Shown here in pieces: positions 9,873 through 21,473 of a stretch of 64,000 nt of DNA. Source of the stretch: Selaginella moellendorffii (lineage: Eukaryota > Streptophyta > Lycopodiopsida > Selaginellales > Selaginellaceae); NCBI RefSeq assembly GCF_000143415.4, contig NW_003314357.1, forward strand, positions 7,018 through 71,017. The letters run 5' to 3'. The position numbers were made by a program, and so were the translations under genes. Under the pieces are notes generated by a model. The model ran no database searches, had not been told where the DNA came from, and was given only the letters and a program-made list of their open reading frames with translations. Within the stretch, counting starts at the first letter, position 1; each line of letters starts with the position of its first letter.

Positions 9873-11637
9873 GGTGATAACTTCAAAAAGGGTGGGCCAT
9901 GGGGCCAAGCATGGAGGAGTCCATGCATGATCACAGACATGTCAAGTGAGAGGACTTGGCAGTGTGGAGGAACTAGGTTCCTAAACTGTGATCTGTAGCG
10001 CGCTTTAAAAATAGGTTGGTGCACCGGCGTGGGGAGTCACGCCAGGCATCTAGTGTGATGCCGTCCGTAGATGCATATACGGAGGTTGGGTTCGAGTCCC
10101 GACCCTCTAGTGCTTGGGTTCGAGTCCCAAATCACTAGGGCGTGGTGATGGTTTGGAATATGAGGACACTCATATTTCGGTGGTCATGGACTCTCAGTGG
10201 GGAGACTGGTTTGGGCACACCGCCAAGCGAGGGATGCCTCGGAGTCGTGATGCACGGGTAGATTGCTTAGTGTGAAAGCTCAGCATATCTAACTTGAACA
10301 CTTTGGTGCAAGTGGCACCAAGGTCGTGGTGAGTGAGATGGGGACACCTAATCTCAGTTGCTATGAACCCTTGGCCGTAAAGGCTAGCTTGGGTGCACCG
10401 CCAAGTGTGGGGGATGCCCCCGGGGTTATAGTCAACAACTTGGAGGTCTAGAAAACCAAGTACCTCTTGGCAACTTGCTTAAGGTGCCAAGGTGAGATCA
10501 CTAGGTGATCTTATGGCCAGAAAAGGACAAGGTCCTTGGTTGGCTAAGGAATGAAGTTCCTGGTTCAAAATGTTGAAATTGAACTGTTTAAGGTGGTGTG
10601 GCTTGGTCGTGATAACCAAGTGGGAAGAGCACCTAAGGGAAATAAACTATGTCCGTGCGATGGCATAGTGAGTCCGAGGAAAGTAGTCTCTATAAAAGAC
10701 CCATGGGAGGGTCACGAAGTTAGGCCGTGGATAGAGCCCATAGCAGAAGATGCTAAAGAGACGTACTAGGGGTGAACATCCTCCGGACTTGGCAAAGAAG
10801 AGTCTTTGCTATGGAACCGAAACAATACCTCAAGGAGGGAGGTAGAGATTCGATGTTGCTTGGTGCAACAATCAACGGATAGGAGCAAAAGATGAATGGC
10901 CAAGATAGGGCCGTGGAATCCCTTGGAAGGAATCCAAGTGACAAAGTTAGGTGAGGAACACTAATGTGTTGGACGCTAAGAAGTTGCGGGAAAGGAAGTG
11001 TTTTTCCAAGGAGGGATTCCAAATTGCTCCGATTTGGCAAAAGTGGAAGCTCCAAGGGAGGGAGCGGTAAGGTAGCCAAATGATAGGGCGATGAACAGCC
11101 CTAGCACAAAGTATGATAACTGGAACTTTGGCACGAAATAGAAGAGAGGATGATGGTGCCCTCGAGTAGAGAACTTCCTAGGATGGGAAGTGGAGTTGCA
11201 CAAAAGGTGCAAGGCAAGGTGTCGGAGACACCTAGGAAATTGACTCCAAGAAGTCAAAATTCAAAGTTCCAAAGTGCAAAGGTTATATCGATGGAAATTG
11301 AGACTACTCGAGAAGGAGTAGTGGGATTGACTTAGAGAAGGGTCTCTAAGAGGTTTAGCGAGAACTAAACCAATAAAAGGAGAGAACCACTCCTTGTGGT
11401 CCAATCAGTCTCTAAGTTGGGGAGACTACCCTCCTTAGAGGATAGGCAAGGCATGGTGAGCCTTTGGTGTCAAACCATTGAGGCATATGCAAAAGGCATG
11501 GTGAGCCTTCAATGTCAAACCATTGACAAATATTGGCTAGGTGCCAAGGATGGAAATGGTAACACATACGAGTGTTACTTTACAAAATGGTTTACCGTTC
11601 GATGAGGACATCGAACTTCGTCTATGGGTGGTGGAGT

Positions 11638-13515
11638 TGTGAGACACAAAATCCCTAGGCCCCAAAGTGGAGCCGGAAGGGCGCCACATGGTAGTGGCTG
11701 AAGCGAGAGCCAAACGAGCGTAACACGTTTGGACCAAAAGCTCCGACTTGAAAAGTCAAGAGCGGGAGTGGAACTCCCAACGAAGTGCTCGAGGAACGAG
11801 CACGAAGCAAGCAAAAGGCGAGGCTCCAAAAAGGGACCCAAAAGGACCAACACATGACACGTGGGAGTGTCCGAAATGGACTCGAGTTGGAGTCCGAAGT
11901 GGAGTCCGAGATGGACTTGAGTTGGAGTCCGAAGTGGAGTCCGAGATGGACTCGAGTTGGAGTCCGAAGTGGAGTCCGAGATGGACCCGAGTTGGAGTCC
12001 GAAGTGGAGTCCGAGGTGGACCCGAGATGGACCCGAGTTGGAGTCCGAAGTGGAGTCCGAGATGGAGTCCGAGATGGAGTCCGAGATGGAGTCCGAGGTG
12101 GACCCGAGATGGACCCGAGATGGACCCGAGTTGGAGTCCGAAGTGGAGTCCGAGATGGACCCGAGATGGAGTCCGAGATGGAGTCCGAGATGGAGTCCGA
12201 GGTGGACCCGAGATGGACCCGAAATGGAGTCCGAGATGGAGTCCGAGATGGACCCGAGATGGAGTCCGAGATGGAGTCCGAGATGGACCCGAGATGGACC
12301 CGAGATGGAGTCCGAGATGGAGTCCGAGATGGAGTCCGAGATGGAGTCCGAAGTCGAGACCGAGACCGGGACCGAGACCGGGACCGAGACCGAGACCGAG
12401 ACCGAGATCGGGACCGAGACCGAGACTGAGCCCGAGGCCGAGACCGAGCCTGAGCCCGAGTCCGAGTCCGAGTCCGAGTCCGAGTCTGAGTCCGAGTCCG
12501 AGTCCGAGTCCGGAGCCTGAGAGGGTGAAAGCCCAAAGCGTTCGTCTCCCAGACCCTGGGGGGTTTGGTGAGCCCCAAAAGTATAGTAGGGGGAGGACTG
12601 CAGTGGAGCCAGTTTGGCCAGGAAAGGCCAGTTTGGCCCAGGAAGGCCAGACCCAGTGCTGGGTGATGAGCTGCCCACTGGGAAGTCCAAGACTAGAGTG
12701 AACACAGACCGACAAGCGGGGTAGCTTGGTGATGTGTTCAAGAGCCGGCTCTAGTTCCCCCGGGAGATCGACTGGCCGATGCTCCCAGTCCAAGTGTGGG
12801 TGGCACTACCTACTTGGATACCTCGTGTGGCTCAATGGAACCCGCTCTAAGCCCATGGCTAGAGCACCCAAGGGCAGAAGGCGAGGAGAGTACCTAGGTG
12901 GCTCGCGTAAGGCCACGGTGTTCCGAAATGTTGTCCCAAAGGCCCAGACTGTGGAAAGGAAGAGGAGCAGTTCTCTGGGGTAGTGACCAAGGACACAGTC
13001 GTGTGGTGAGGAAGTCCCAGAGGACCGTGGGACTTAGTGGTCGGGCCTGTGGGTCTCGGTCCAGTGGCAGTGTTGGCAAACACGGCCAGGGGCAGAAAGG
13101 GACTTAGTGGGGACTGACAGAGGGATATTGGGGAAGGCTATTCCCCTTGTCGGTGGGCATCCTAAGGATGCTAAGGAGTGGATCTGAGATGACCACTCAC
13201 GGATGGTTTGCCTAGTCTTGGGGAGCCAAGACTGTGATGCAAGTGGTATTGGACTACCAGTGTGGCAAAGGTGATTGGGCATGGCCTTAGCGTAACGGGC
13301 TGCTATGTCGGTGGTACCTTTGAGTGTCGGTCATGGGATCGGACACGTGGAGCACTTGGACCAAGTGCAAATGTTGAGTGGCATGGATGCCATTCTCGGG
13401 GCTAGCAAGTCCCAAGTCCTGGATTGGACTTATGGAGGTTGTGAATGAGACTCCTCCAAGTGGTCGGAGGTGTGGTTAAGTGACTAAAGTAGAATGGAAA
13501 ATTTAGTCGCTTACA
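11638..13515 (+). repeat. LARD B 3' LTR, 1878 bp
   Basis: The LTR runs TGTGAGACAC to GTCGCTTACA in plus sense. It includes the minisatellite at about 11870-12514 (reverse complement of the units in A, with its own unit numbers). A GTATAGTAG motif near 12588 is a possible TATA box for the element. It ends directly on gypsy C sequence at 13516. A target duplication cannot be tested because the other end is lost. Confidence 0.88.
11870..12514. repeat. LTR minisatellite (copy 3)
   Basis: Tandem GGAGTCCGAGAT, GGACCCGAGATG and GGACCGAGAC-type units form the complementary version of the arrays in LARD A. All frames remain open, giving strings such as (ES)n and (RD)n, which are an artefact of the unit. 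Confidence 0.92.
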
Positions 13516-14430
13516 CAAGCCCCCACTAGCCTTAGTCACGGCTTTTACCTGCTGACATGTTGGACATGTCTTTACATAGTCTTGGACGTCCTTAGCCATA
13601 TCTGGCCAATGGTACTTCCTTTTGAGTAAGCCCATCGTCTTGGGCACTCCACCGTGTCCCGCAAGATGTCCGTCATGACACTCTTCTAAGGCCACCTTCC
13701 TTAGTTCCCCTTCTGGAACATACACCCTCGTTTGCTTGTAATAAATGAGTCCGTTGCGTTCCGCATAGCCCGTTTTCTCTTCCGTTGGCAGCTCACCTCT
13801 CTGGTGAGCTTCCCGCGCCTCTAGATTCCTCAGCAACACTTCCTGTGCTAGACCATCATTCTCATATGCTGTCCGCACATCGTCCCAGAAGGTTGCTGTT
13901 GCGCTGGATATTGCCAACTTCAAGCTCGCTTTTCGACTTAGCGCATCCGCCACGATGTTGCTCTTCCCAGGCTTGTACAGAATTTCGCAATCAAACTCGG
14001 CCAAGGCATTGGCCCACCGACCTTGTTTCCCTCTTAGGTCGGGCTGTGACAAGAAGTGTTTCGTTGCCACATTGTCCGTGTAAACCTTGAAGTGTCTCCC
14101 AAGGTAGTGTCGCCACTCCTTGAGTGCCTTGACCACCGCAAACAATTCCTTCTCGTGGGCAGGCCACTTCCGTTGAGCCTTGTCCAGCTTCTTCGAGAAG
14201 AACGCTACCGGATGGTTGTCTTGCTTCAGAACTGCACCCAACGCAAAGTCCGAAGCATCCGTTTCTACCTCAAAGTCCTTACCAAAATCTGGTAATGCCA
14301 ATACGGGAGCCTTCCTCAACTTCCCTTTGAGGTGGACGAATGCCGCCTCGCATTCTGCTGTCCATACCATCTTCCCTTTTCCTGTTTGGTCCGTTAAGGG
14401 CAGGGCTACTCTCGAATAGTGTCTGATAAA
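13516..14430 (-). pseudogene. Gypsy C RNase H and N-terminal integrase, frameshifted and truncated
   Basis: On the minus strand, read 14430 down to 13516, this continues the pol of 14279-17065 in another frame. RNase H signatures are visible: DASDFALGAVL, F.SKKLDKAQ.KW, and a TDN.A..HF segment. The integrase zinc-binding domain follows as a HDGHLAGHGG plus C.TCQQ pattern. One extra base in a run of A (plus strand, about 14426-14430) causes the frame change; a single-base deletion there would rejoin pol. The frame is cut at 13516 by the LTR of LARD B, before the catalytic integrase core. No intact product is possible. Confidence 0.88.
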
Positions 14431-17065
14431 ACTTTCGATAGTAGTTGCATAGCCCCAGGAACGCCCTCAACTCATGTACATTCGATGGTCGCTCCCATTC
14501 CTGGATCGCTTGGACCTTCTCCGGGTCCACCTTGAGCCCGTCCTGGCCCACCACATGCCCGAGAAACTTTACCTCTTGTTGAGCAAAGTCACATTTGCTC
14601 TCTTTAGCATACAGCTTGTGTTCCCTTAGTTTCTCAAACACCTTCGCCAAGTGTTCGGCATGCTCTTCTAGCGTCTCGCTATAGATCAGGATGTCGTCGA
14701 TATAGACGACCACGAAGTGATCCAGATAGGGTACAAAGACGTGGTTCATTAGCGCCGAAAACGTTGCTGGTGCATTACATAGCCCGAAGGGCATCACCAG
14801 AAACTCAAAGCTCCCATACCTCGTTCGACAGGTTGTCTTCTCGACATCTTCCTCGGCTACCCTGATCTGGTAGTATCCTGACCTTAGGTCAATCCTCGAG
14901 AAGTATTTTGCCTTTCCCAACCTATCGAACAGGTCCTCAATCCTTGGCAAAGGGTACTTGTTCTTCTTTGTATACTTGTTGAGCAAGCGGTAGTCTATGC
15001 ACATGCGCATAGATCCATCTTTCTTTTTCACAAATAACACCGGCGCCCCATACGGTGACTTGCTCAACCTAACATACCCTTTGTCCACCAACTCCTCTAG
15101 TTGGCACTTGAGCTCCTTGAGTTCTTTTTCGTTCAAACGATAAGGGGGACGAACCACTGCCTCAGCACCCTCGACCAGCTCAATCTTATGTTCTATCGGT
15201 CGTGCTGGGGGCAGCCCCGCCGGTAGCTCCTCCGGCATGGTATCCTGGAATTGGTCCAACACCCGTTGGATCACTAAAGGTGCTTCTTCCATTCCTGTCT
15301 TTCTGTCACTCTTCATCGAGAGTAAGCACAAAAAGGCCGCCTTAGTTCCCTTAGTGAGTTGTCCTCTCGTGGACACCAGGTTTAAGCAGGAATCTTTGGC
15401 CTTGCTTTGCCCTACCTTTAGATCTTGGGCCTCCACCCTAGATCTTCTTCCTTGGGCATTCGCCAGTACCACAAGGTTTCTACCTTGTCCATGCAGGGCT
15501 ACCACGAATCGATTGAACCAGTCCATTCCGAAGATCACGTCAAATCCCGCCATGTCCAACACGGTGAAGTCCATGTCCACCTTCCAAGTCCCCACTTCGA
15601 CTCTCGCTTGTCGAAGTACCTCATCGGTGCTTTGGCTACCTTGAACAAACTCTATAGTCCTTGGTTCGCCTAGCCGCTGCACCGTTAGTCCGGCTTGCCA
15701 GACTATGTCTGCAGCCACAAAATTATCCGAAGCACCCGTGTCAATAAGGATTTTAACAAAGCTACCTCCGAGCTTCCCTCGGAGGGCTAGTAGATGTCGC
15801 GAACGACTCTCTACCAAAGTTGCTCGTGTAATGAGTAACTTTGAGTTAGGGGCTGGATCACATACCTCTGTTTGGACTTCACCCGACTTGATGGCCATAT
15901 TGGCTCTGGCCTTCTTCGGGTAGGGACATTCCCTCGAGAAGTGTCCCGCTTCACCGCAGTTGTAGCATACGTTGTTTCCCACGCTACTATATGACTTGAC
16001 CTTCTTATCTGTGGGTTTGTCTCTTTTCGCCTGACTCCCCCACGTACTCGCTCGCTGGCCACCGGATCTGCCTTTCCGGAACCCCGAGGACTCATTCTTA
16101 GAGAAACTCTTCTTGAATTTACCTCTGCTAAACGTTCCCCTTGGTTTGGCCCCTTTGCTAAACGTGGATCCCGACCCCGTCGTGTTCCCCTTTCGCAGGT
16201 TATCGTTGAAATGCACCTTGATGGCCGCATCCAACGCTTCTTTGTAGTTGGTCGGGTTCCACCGCATTACTTCACCGCGAGCCCAGGTTTGCAAACCTGA
16301 TATGAAGGCATGGAACGCATCCATATCCCCCATGTCCGTGACAAGTATCCTCTTTGCCATAAACCCATTCACATACTCCTGAATGGTTCCGGTCTGCTTC
16401 AGCCTACTCAGCTCGTCCCTTAGATGCAGAGTAGCATTCGGAGGAACGTAAGTTGCGCGGATCCTCGCCTTCATCATTTCCCAAGTGGCCACCGGTCCTT
16501 CGTTGGCCTCTGTCGTTCTCCACCAAGACTTGGCATTATCTGCCAAGTATGGTTTTGCACATGGGACCTTCTCCGAGCTTGGTAATCGCAACGCTCGGAA
16601 GTAGTCCTCCATATCGTAGAACCAATCCTCCACCACCTTATAGTCATTCACTCCCTTGAAGACTGGTGGGGGCTTTGGTTTGTACTTGGGAACTGCCTGA
16701 GGGACCGATTCCACTTCGGTCTGTTCGACCTTGTCTGGTTTTGCCTCAGTCCCTGCCGAAGGGTCCGCACCTTCTGCGCTGCCAGCATCCGCAGTCTTTC
16801 GCTTTTTCTTCCGCTTCTCGTCACGCTTTAGCTTGCGTACGAGAGTCTCTAGCAGGGCATTGGTCTGTGCCAATTGTCCTTCTAGAACATCCAATCGAGC
16901 CTTGGACGACCGAACCTCACCACCAGACTCCTGTTTGGAAGTTGCCTCACTGGAGTCCTCCTCATGCAGGGATTCCTCATCCATCGCCTCCTGTTCGACC
17001 GGAGGCTCCAGCTCTGGAGGAGGTTCCGTCTCTGCCTGGGTTTGCTTACGTCCTGCCCTTGCCAT
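14279..17065 (-). CDS. Gypsy C gag-protease-RT polyprotein (928 codons, pol incomplete)
   Basis: The ATG is at 17065, about 45 bp inside the primer site. Residues 1-125 are acidic and Lys-rich with a possible coiled coil around 55-80. Retrotransposon gag lies at about 126-290. A CCHC zinc knuckle ([14 protein letters not shown]) is at 367-380 and the protease DTGA at 442-445. Reverse transcriptase spans about 640-830, with the YIDD active site at 788-791. The last 40 residues are out of frame after the indel near 14428. Gag packages RNA, the protease processes the polyprotein, and RT makes cDNA in cytoplasmic particles. Apart from the indel, this part looks recently functional and could have served as a source of enzymes for LARDs. 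Confidence 0.9.
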   Translation of the reverse strand: MARAGRKQTQAETEPPPELEPPVEQEAMDEESLHEEDSSEATSKQESGGEVRSSKARLDVLEGQLAQTNALLETLVRKLKRDEKRKKKRKTADAGSAEGADPSAGTEAKPDKVEQTEVESVPQAVPKYKPKPPPVFKGVNDYKVVEDWFYDMEDYFRALRLPSSEKVPCAKPYLADNAKSWWRTTEANEGPVATWEMMKARIRATYVPPNATLHLRDELSRLKQTGTIQEYVNGFMAKRILVTDMGDMDAFHAFISGLQTWARGEVMRWNPTNYKEALDAAIKVHFNDNLRKGNTTGSGSTFSKGAKPRGTFSRGKFKKSFSKNESSGFRKGRSGGQRASTWGSQAKRDKPTDKKVKSYSSVGNNVCYNCGEAGHFSRECPYPKKARANMAIKSGEVQTEVCDPAPNSKLLITRATLVESRSRHLLALRGKLGGSFVKILIDTGASDNFVAADIVWQAGLTVQRLGEPRTIEFVQGSQSTDEVLRQARVEVGTWKVDMDFTVLDMAGFDVIFGMDWFNRFVVALHGQGRNLVVLANAQGRRSRVEAQDLKVGQSKAKDSCLNLVSTRGQLTKGTKAAFLCLLSMKSDRKTGMEEAPLVIQRVLDQFQDTMPEELPAGLPPARPIEHKIELVEGAEAVVRPPYRLNEKELKELKCQLEELVDKGYVRLSKSPYGAPVLFVKKKDGSMRMCIDYRLLNKYTKKNKYPLPRIEDLFDRLGKAKYFSRIDLRSGYYQIRVAEEDVEKTTCRTRYGSFEFLVMPFGLCNAPATFSALMNHVFVPYLDHFVVVYIDDILIYSETLEEHAEHLAKVFEKLREHKLYAKESKCDFAQQEVKFLGHVVGQDGLKVDPEKVQAIQEWERPSNVHELRAFLGLCNYYRKFYQTLFESSPALNGPNRKREDGMDSRMRGGIRPPQREVEEGSRIGITRFW

Positions 17066-17108
17066 CTCCCAGCAATCCGCCTCTATCCTTCGCTAGAACT
17101 GAGGAAGA

Positions 17109-17121
17109 GGCTCCGATACCA
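17109..17121 (-). other. Gypsy C primer-binding site
   Basis: The minus strand reads TGGTATCGGAGCC just inside the LTR. It has the same core 12 bases as LARD A, one mismatch from the initiator-Met tRNA complement. Confidence 0.82.
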
Positions 17122-17124
17122 GAT

Positions 17125-18273
17125 TGTAAGCCACAAATTTTTCCTTTCCAATTTGCCAGCTTACCTCGTCTATCCGTCCAACACTGCCTTGGCTTTTGCT
17201 AAGTTCCCTTGCCAAGGTTTTTGCCTATGGTAACAGCTCCTACTTGGTTTCAGCTACTCACTGCACGAGCAACGGAGTGTTAGCCATCCTTCCACGGATT
17301 CCCAAATCACTCTCAATCCCCCTCCCCGGGTTAGACTGGACTTAAGGTTCGGCTACACTCCCCGCAAGCACAAGCAGCCAAGCACACCAAGCTTCCAGGT
17401 TCCTAACATCCCTTGGTACCACAAGACTTGATCATGGGACCCTCTAAATCCCAAGTCTTGAATGCAACACTTGCTTCGGGACGCCGGGGCGAAACACCGT
17501 GGCCTAGCGGCCCGGTATGGGTACCTCTCGCCCCCCACTTCCATCCTGAAGGAAGGCCCAAGCCCCTAGGAAGGGCGAGGACCAATGAGCCGCATGGTAC
17601 TCAAGTGGGGCACCACTCCACATGAGCCGGGAGCACCGCAATCGGTTTCCCTTTCGGGAGTGGGAGCTGCTCTTGAGCACTTCCTTGGATGGCCCCTCCG
17701 GCACCAGCCAAGTCCATGCTCACTCCCACCCAAGGCCCCTCGGTCCCAGTCCCAACCTCAAGTCGGTTTGGAAGCCCAACTGGAGAGTCCCTTCAAAACT
17801 GGTTCCTGGGCCTCTCTATCCCTACTATACTTTTGGAACCCCCTACAGCCCCCCCCCCCCTGGGAGACGCACGCTTTGGGCTTTCACCCCTTGACCCGTA
17901 TTAGTATTTGGACTTAGTCTCTGGCTCGATCTCGGACCCAATTTCGGATCCGACTTCGGATTCGGGTTCGGACTCGATCACGGACTCGATCTCGGACCCG
18001 ATCTCGGACCCGACCTCGGACTCGACCTCGGACTCGGTCTCGGACCCAATTTCGGATCTCGGACTCCGTCTCGAACTCGGTCTCGAACTCGGACTCGAAC
18101 TCGGTCCCCGAGTCGGTCTCGGACTCGATTCCGGACTCTATCTCGAACTCGGTCCTAGAGTCGGTCTTGGACTCGATCCTCGACTTGGTCCCATCCGATA
18201 AACTCTTTGTCATTTCGGTCAAGCTTTTGGGGATCCTTTAGCCTACGACATCTCGGGGAGTCGGTTCCTTACA
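17125..18273 (-). repeat. Gypsy C 5' LTR
   Basis: The left end is TGTAAGCCAC and the right end CCTTACA. On the minus strand the LTR starts TGTAAGG. It shares with the LARD LTRs the block around CTACTATACTTTTGG, the GGGAGACG.ACGCTTTGGGCTTTCACC block, and a divergent CTCGGA-type repeat at about 17925-18190. The right boundary abuts a gypsy RT of another family (element D), so C inserted into D. Confidence 0.8.
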
Positions 18274-18560
18274 CATATGCTCCCCATGGACTTATGAAAG
18301 CTGTTTTATGTTGATCTTTGACAGCTATGTGTACTTGATTGTAGCCTGAAAAACCGTCAACAAATTAGTACATTTCATGACTGGCTACAGCATCAAGTAT
18401 TTCATCTGAAAATGGTATGGGAAAGTCATTTAGTTCACACAAATGTGTAATTTCCCATTTTTCTTGGGGACAATGACTAAAGGTGATAGCTATTGGGCAT
18501 TTTGTATTGGATATATAAATCCTACTTCAAGGAGTTTGTTGATTTCAACTTTTACTTTTT
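18274..18560 (-). pseudogene. Element D reverse transcriptase fragment
   Basis: The minus-strand translation in mixed frames shows ENGKLHICVN, then VDGFSGYNQVHIAVKDQ and AFISPWGAY. This is the segment of gypsy RT between the D-Y-R-K-L-N region and the F-x-x-x-P-F-G region. Stops and shifts break it, and the frame ends at the gypsy C LTR. Confidence 0.8.
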
Positions 18561-19048
18561 CAGCGAATGTTGGATTCATCCAGTAAGCAATTTGTTTAAT
18601 GGGTTGAATGCCTAGAAGTAATTCAATTCGATGTGTACATAAATTAAGTGGTATACCTTTGGGGTCTTTATATGACCAAGCAAAGACATCTTTATACTTA
18701 GTAAGGAGCGCAGTAGCATTAAGTTTAAAAGTTTTGTCGAGTTGTGTAGCTATTAAAACGTTTTGTGGGTTTGAGGGAATCCCTAGATTTAATTCTTCAA
18801 TGTCTTCATTGATATTGACATGAAGTTTTAAGTCTTGATTTTCGGTGGTGAGAACTAATTCATCTTGTATATCTAAGTGATATTCTATAGTTTGTAGTTG
18901 TTCAGGTTAAAGCACTAGTCTTGCTTTTTGTATGGTGGTTTTTGTTAGTTGTTTTGAATCATCATAGTCTTGACACTTGGATATAGGAAGTATCCTGTTG
19001 AGGTCAATTTCTTGGATTGCCTTAAGTTTAGGATATGCTTCAAATAAT

Positions 19049-19640
19049 TTATTCAAGATCGTCTAAGCCTTTTTCCCAATTGTATTTTTGAACTTGTGTT
19101 GGTCGGAAACTTCTTGAGATTTTCTTGCTTGTCGATGTTGATATTTTAGTTTGTCCTTTTCGGGATTGTATACATATCTCATGCTCCATCCAATATTGTG
19201 TAGAAACAGCTTTGTTAAGCCAAGGTCTACCTAGCAAGATTTCGTAAGAAGATTCTTCAATCGCCATTTTTAACACAACAAAGTTAACTTTAAATTTATG
19301 TCCTTTGACTGTCATAGAGACATCACAGATTATGCCTGCTGGTCTGACAACTCTTTGATCAGCCATGCGTACAATGAAGGGTGCAGTTTGTATATTGCTC
19401 AGTCCTAAAGCTTTGCATAGTGAAAACCTTCATCAAGAATAGCTCTTTCAATATGATTTTTGCTAATATGTATGTTTATACAAGGTACATTATCATTATA
19501 ATCACCAGGTTGGATTCTTTTAGTATGTTCTAGTTGTGTTGGTTGAGATTGGTGTTTTTCTTGTGTTCGAGCTTCAGGGATCCTTCGATTACATACCTTT
19601 AAGATTTGGTCTTTCATATATAGTGCTATTTGCAATATTT
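19049..19640 (-). pseudogene. Element D protease region
   Basis: A 105-codon frame contains GHKFKVNFVVLKM and SYEILLGRPWL, the C-terminal half of retroviral-type aspartic protease. The active site lies upstream in another frame as AILDEGF, where a DxGS is expected. A Gln-rich spacer precedes it. The region is broken by stops near 19400. Confidence 0.7.
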
Positions 19641-20379
19641 GTTAGAGGGTTAAAGTAATTCCTTGCTGTAATATGTACTTGGCAATGGTTGTATGCTCAT
19701 CTTGAGTAAAGCTTAATACTTAAGTTTAGTCATCTTGATTGTATATTTGATCATTAATAATTTCAGGATCTTTGTTTTGAAGCTTTTGTTGAATGGTTTT
19801 AAGTATTTTCTTACTCTTTTTCCATTTGGTATTCTTGATTTCTAATGCTTGATCACTTTCATCTTGTTCTTCATAATTATCAGGTTGTTGACATTCATAT
19901 TGTGTTCTGGTGATTGCCAAGACTTCTGGTTCTTTAGTCATTAGTTGTTCTTTATCTTCTATATCAACTTCTACTTGGACTGCTCGTGCTGCTGGTGGTC
20001 TTCCAGCAGGAGCTTGATTGACTCTTTGGTTTTGTGGATTATATTGTTGTCTAATTTGAGTGTCTTCTAGTTGATTTTGTCTTGGTTGATAATTTTGTTG
20101 TGATGTTTGATTGTTTTAATTGTTATATTGCCTTTGTTGGCTTTTGTTTTTATTGTTCCCTTGTGGAAGTTGATAATTGTTTAGTTGTCAATTGTATTGT
20201 TGTTAGTTGTAATTGCCTCTATAACTGTTTTGTCCTTGACTATAGTTTTGATTTCATAGGGGATTATATCCACGATTATATCCTGGATTATATTGTTGAT
20301 TATCTTGGTAATAATAGTTTCTTGGTAGTCTTTGATCCTGGTTGTTGTTTCCTTGATAATTTTGTCGTGGTGGTCCTCG

Positions 20380-21263
20380 TTAAACATTTTCCACTCTTGA
20401 AACTTCGGTGGTATTTTTATATTGACAATTCTTAGCTATATGTCTTTCTCTATCACAAATCTGACATTTGGGTAAATGGAATTTACAGTCTGAAACAGAA
20501 TGTCCTTCATTTTTGCATTTTGTACAAAAGACTCCTTGTTTAAACTCGGTTGAAGCTAACTTCTTCAATACATGTCTAATATCTTTACCTTGTGTCTATT
20601 TCTTTTTGGTTTTGATTAGTATTTCTTCCTCTTCATCATCTGAGTCATCATTAGTATGAGAAGATTCACCTTTAGTGAATTGCTTAAACTGTTTCTCAAG
20701 TTTTAAGATTCCTTGAGATAGTGAATCAATACTTTCTTCATCAGGTGTATCAGCCAAGGCTATCATGTTGTGATAGGCTTCTCGTAATTCTTGTATGTAA
20801 GACAAACTCTTGCCTTTGTCAGTGATTAAATCTTTACATTTCTTTGCATATAATTTAAATCGTCTAGTATAGTCTTGAATTCCTTCCTTTGGTCACTTTT
20901 TATATTCTTAATTTGCTCATAATGCTCCTCCAGTGTTCTTCCGGCTGGGAATTGTTCCTTGAATTGTTCAAGTTTCTTGTCATGTGATACAAAATCCTCT
21001 AGAGTATTATACCACTCAAGAGCTTATCTTTTAAGTGTGTATGTGAAAAGTATGGCTTGATGCTGTTCTTGATTGTTCATCTTGACAATTTGGTTGAATT
21101 GTTTTACATGTAATTCCGAATCTTTTGACTTACTTCCTGTGAAAATCAAATATGTAATCATGCTTCCAATTGTACTCATCAGGTTGATGATTGCCATTGG
21201 TGGTTGTAGACTTTGTTGGTTGAGTTGTTGTTCTAGTGAGTTTGGATTTGAGTAAAACTCTGG
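20380..21263 (-). pseudogene. Element D gag with two zinc knuckles
   Basis: At 20380-20568 two CCHC-type knuckles occur in tandem: CTKCKNEGHSVSDC and CQICDRERHIAKNC. Upstream (to 21263) are gag-like helical segments such as LHVKQFNQIVKMN. The frame can be followed across the insertion of element E into 27636-27730 (EEAKYTA then PEFYSNPN), which shows E landed inside gag. Several stop codons are present. Confidence 0.72.
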
Positions 21264-21268
21264 TGCTG
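21264..21268. repeat. Target site duplication TGCTG (left copy of element E)
   Basis: TGCTG precedes TGTAGAAC of the left LTR and recurs at 27631-27635 after the right LTR. Deleting E plus one TGCTG restores the gag frame of element D. Confidence 0.88.
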
Positions 21269-21431
21269 TGTAGAACTAAGGGAATATTCCATCTGCTGCC
21301 TCATCAGTATTAAGGTCACGAGGGAGGGGAAGTCCACTAAGGGGGGGAAAAAACAGTCGATCAATTGTATGTAAGGGAAGGGAAGAAGAGAATAAAGGAT
21401 GCCTTAACGAAGAGGTCCTTGGCAAAGTGCC
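21269..21431 (+). repeat. Element E 5' LTR, 3'-truncated
   Basis: The LTR begins TGTAGAACTAAGGGAATATTCC and matches 27355 onward until about 21431. There the right copy continues with CTCGATCGTG but the left copy passes into gag leader sequence. About 110 bp of LTR and the primer site are therefore missing. Small length differences occur in the G/A-rich run. Confidence 0.78.
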
Positions 21432-21473
21432 GTCCCCACCACCAGCCCCCATCTCAGTTTCTACTCCTCCAAG

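Larger units (their letters stand above)
9873..13515 (+). mobile_element. LARD B: 5'-truncated copy of the same LTR element, plus sense
   Basis: The sequence from 9873 is the reverse complement of LARD A from about 5427 leftward, continuing through one full LTR (11638-13515). The 5' LTR and about 2.3 kb of interior are missing; instead the copy begins at telomeric repeats, with no retroelement end structure. This fits loss of a chromosome end inside the element followed by telomere addition. Short frames shared with A differ by few residues, so the copies are close relatives. It sits in the integrase region of gypsy C. Confidence 0.88.
13516..18273 (-). mobile_element. Ty3/gypsy element C, truncated at integrase
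   Basis: The element is a minus-sense gag-pol retrotransposon with its 5' LTR (17125-18273), primer site (17109-17121), gag-protease-RT frame (14279-17065) and RNase H-integrase frame (13516 to about 14430). LARD B cuts it within the integrase, and the remaining integrase and 3' LTR are gone with the old chromosome end. LTR ends (TGT...ACA), primer site and part of the LTR resemble the LARDs. Confidence 0.9.
18274..21268 (-). mobile_element. Degenerate Ty3/gypsy element D (distal part), interrupted
   Basis: This is an AT-rich, minus-sense gypsy element with many stops. Reading on the minus strand it has gag (20596-21263, continuing beyond element E at 27636), a double zinc-knuckle region (20380-20568), protease (19049-19640) and the start of RT (18274-18560). 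Gypsy C interrupts RT at 18274 and element E interrupts gag at 21268. It is older than both. The family differs from C (different RT and a GSGVN-like protease context) and is closer in RT to element E. Confidence 0.82.
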
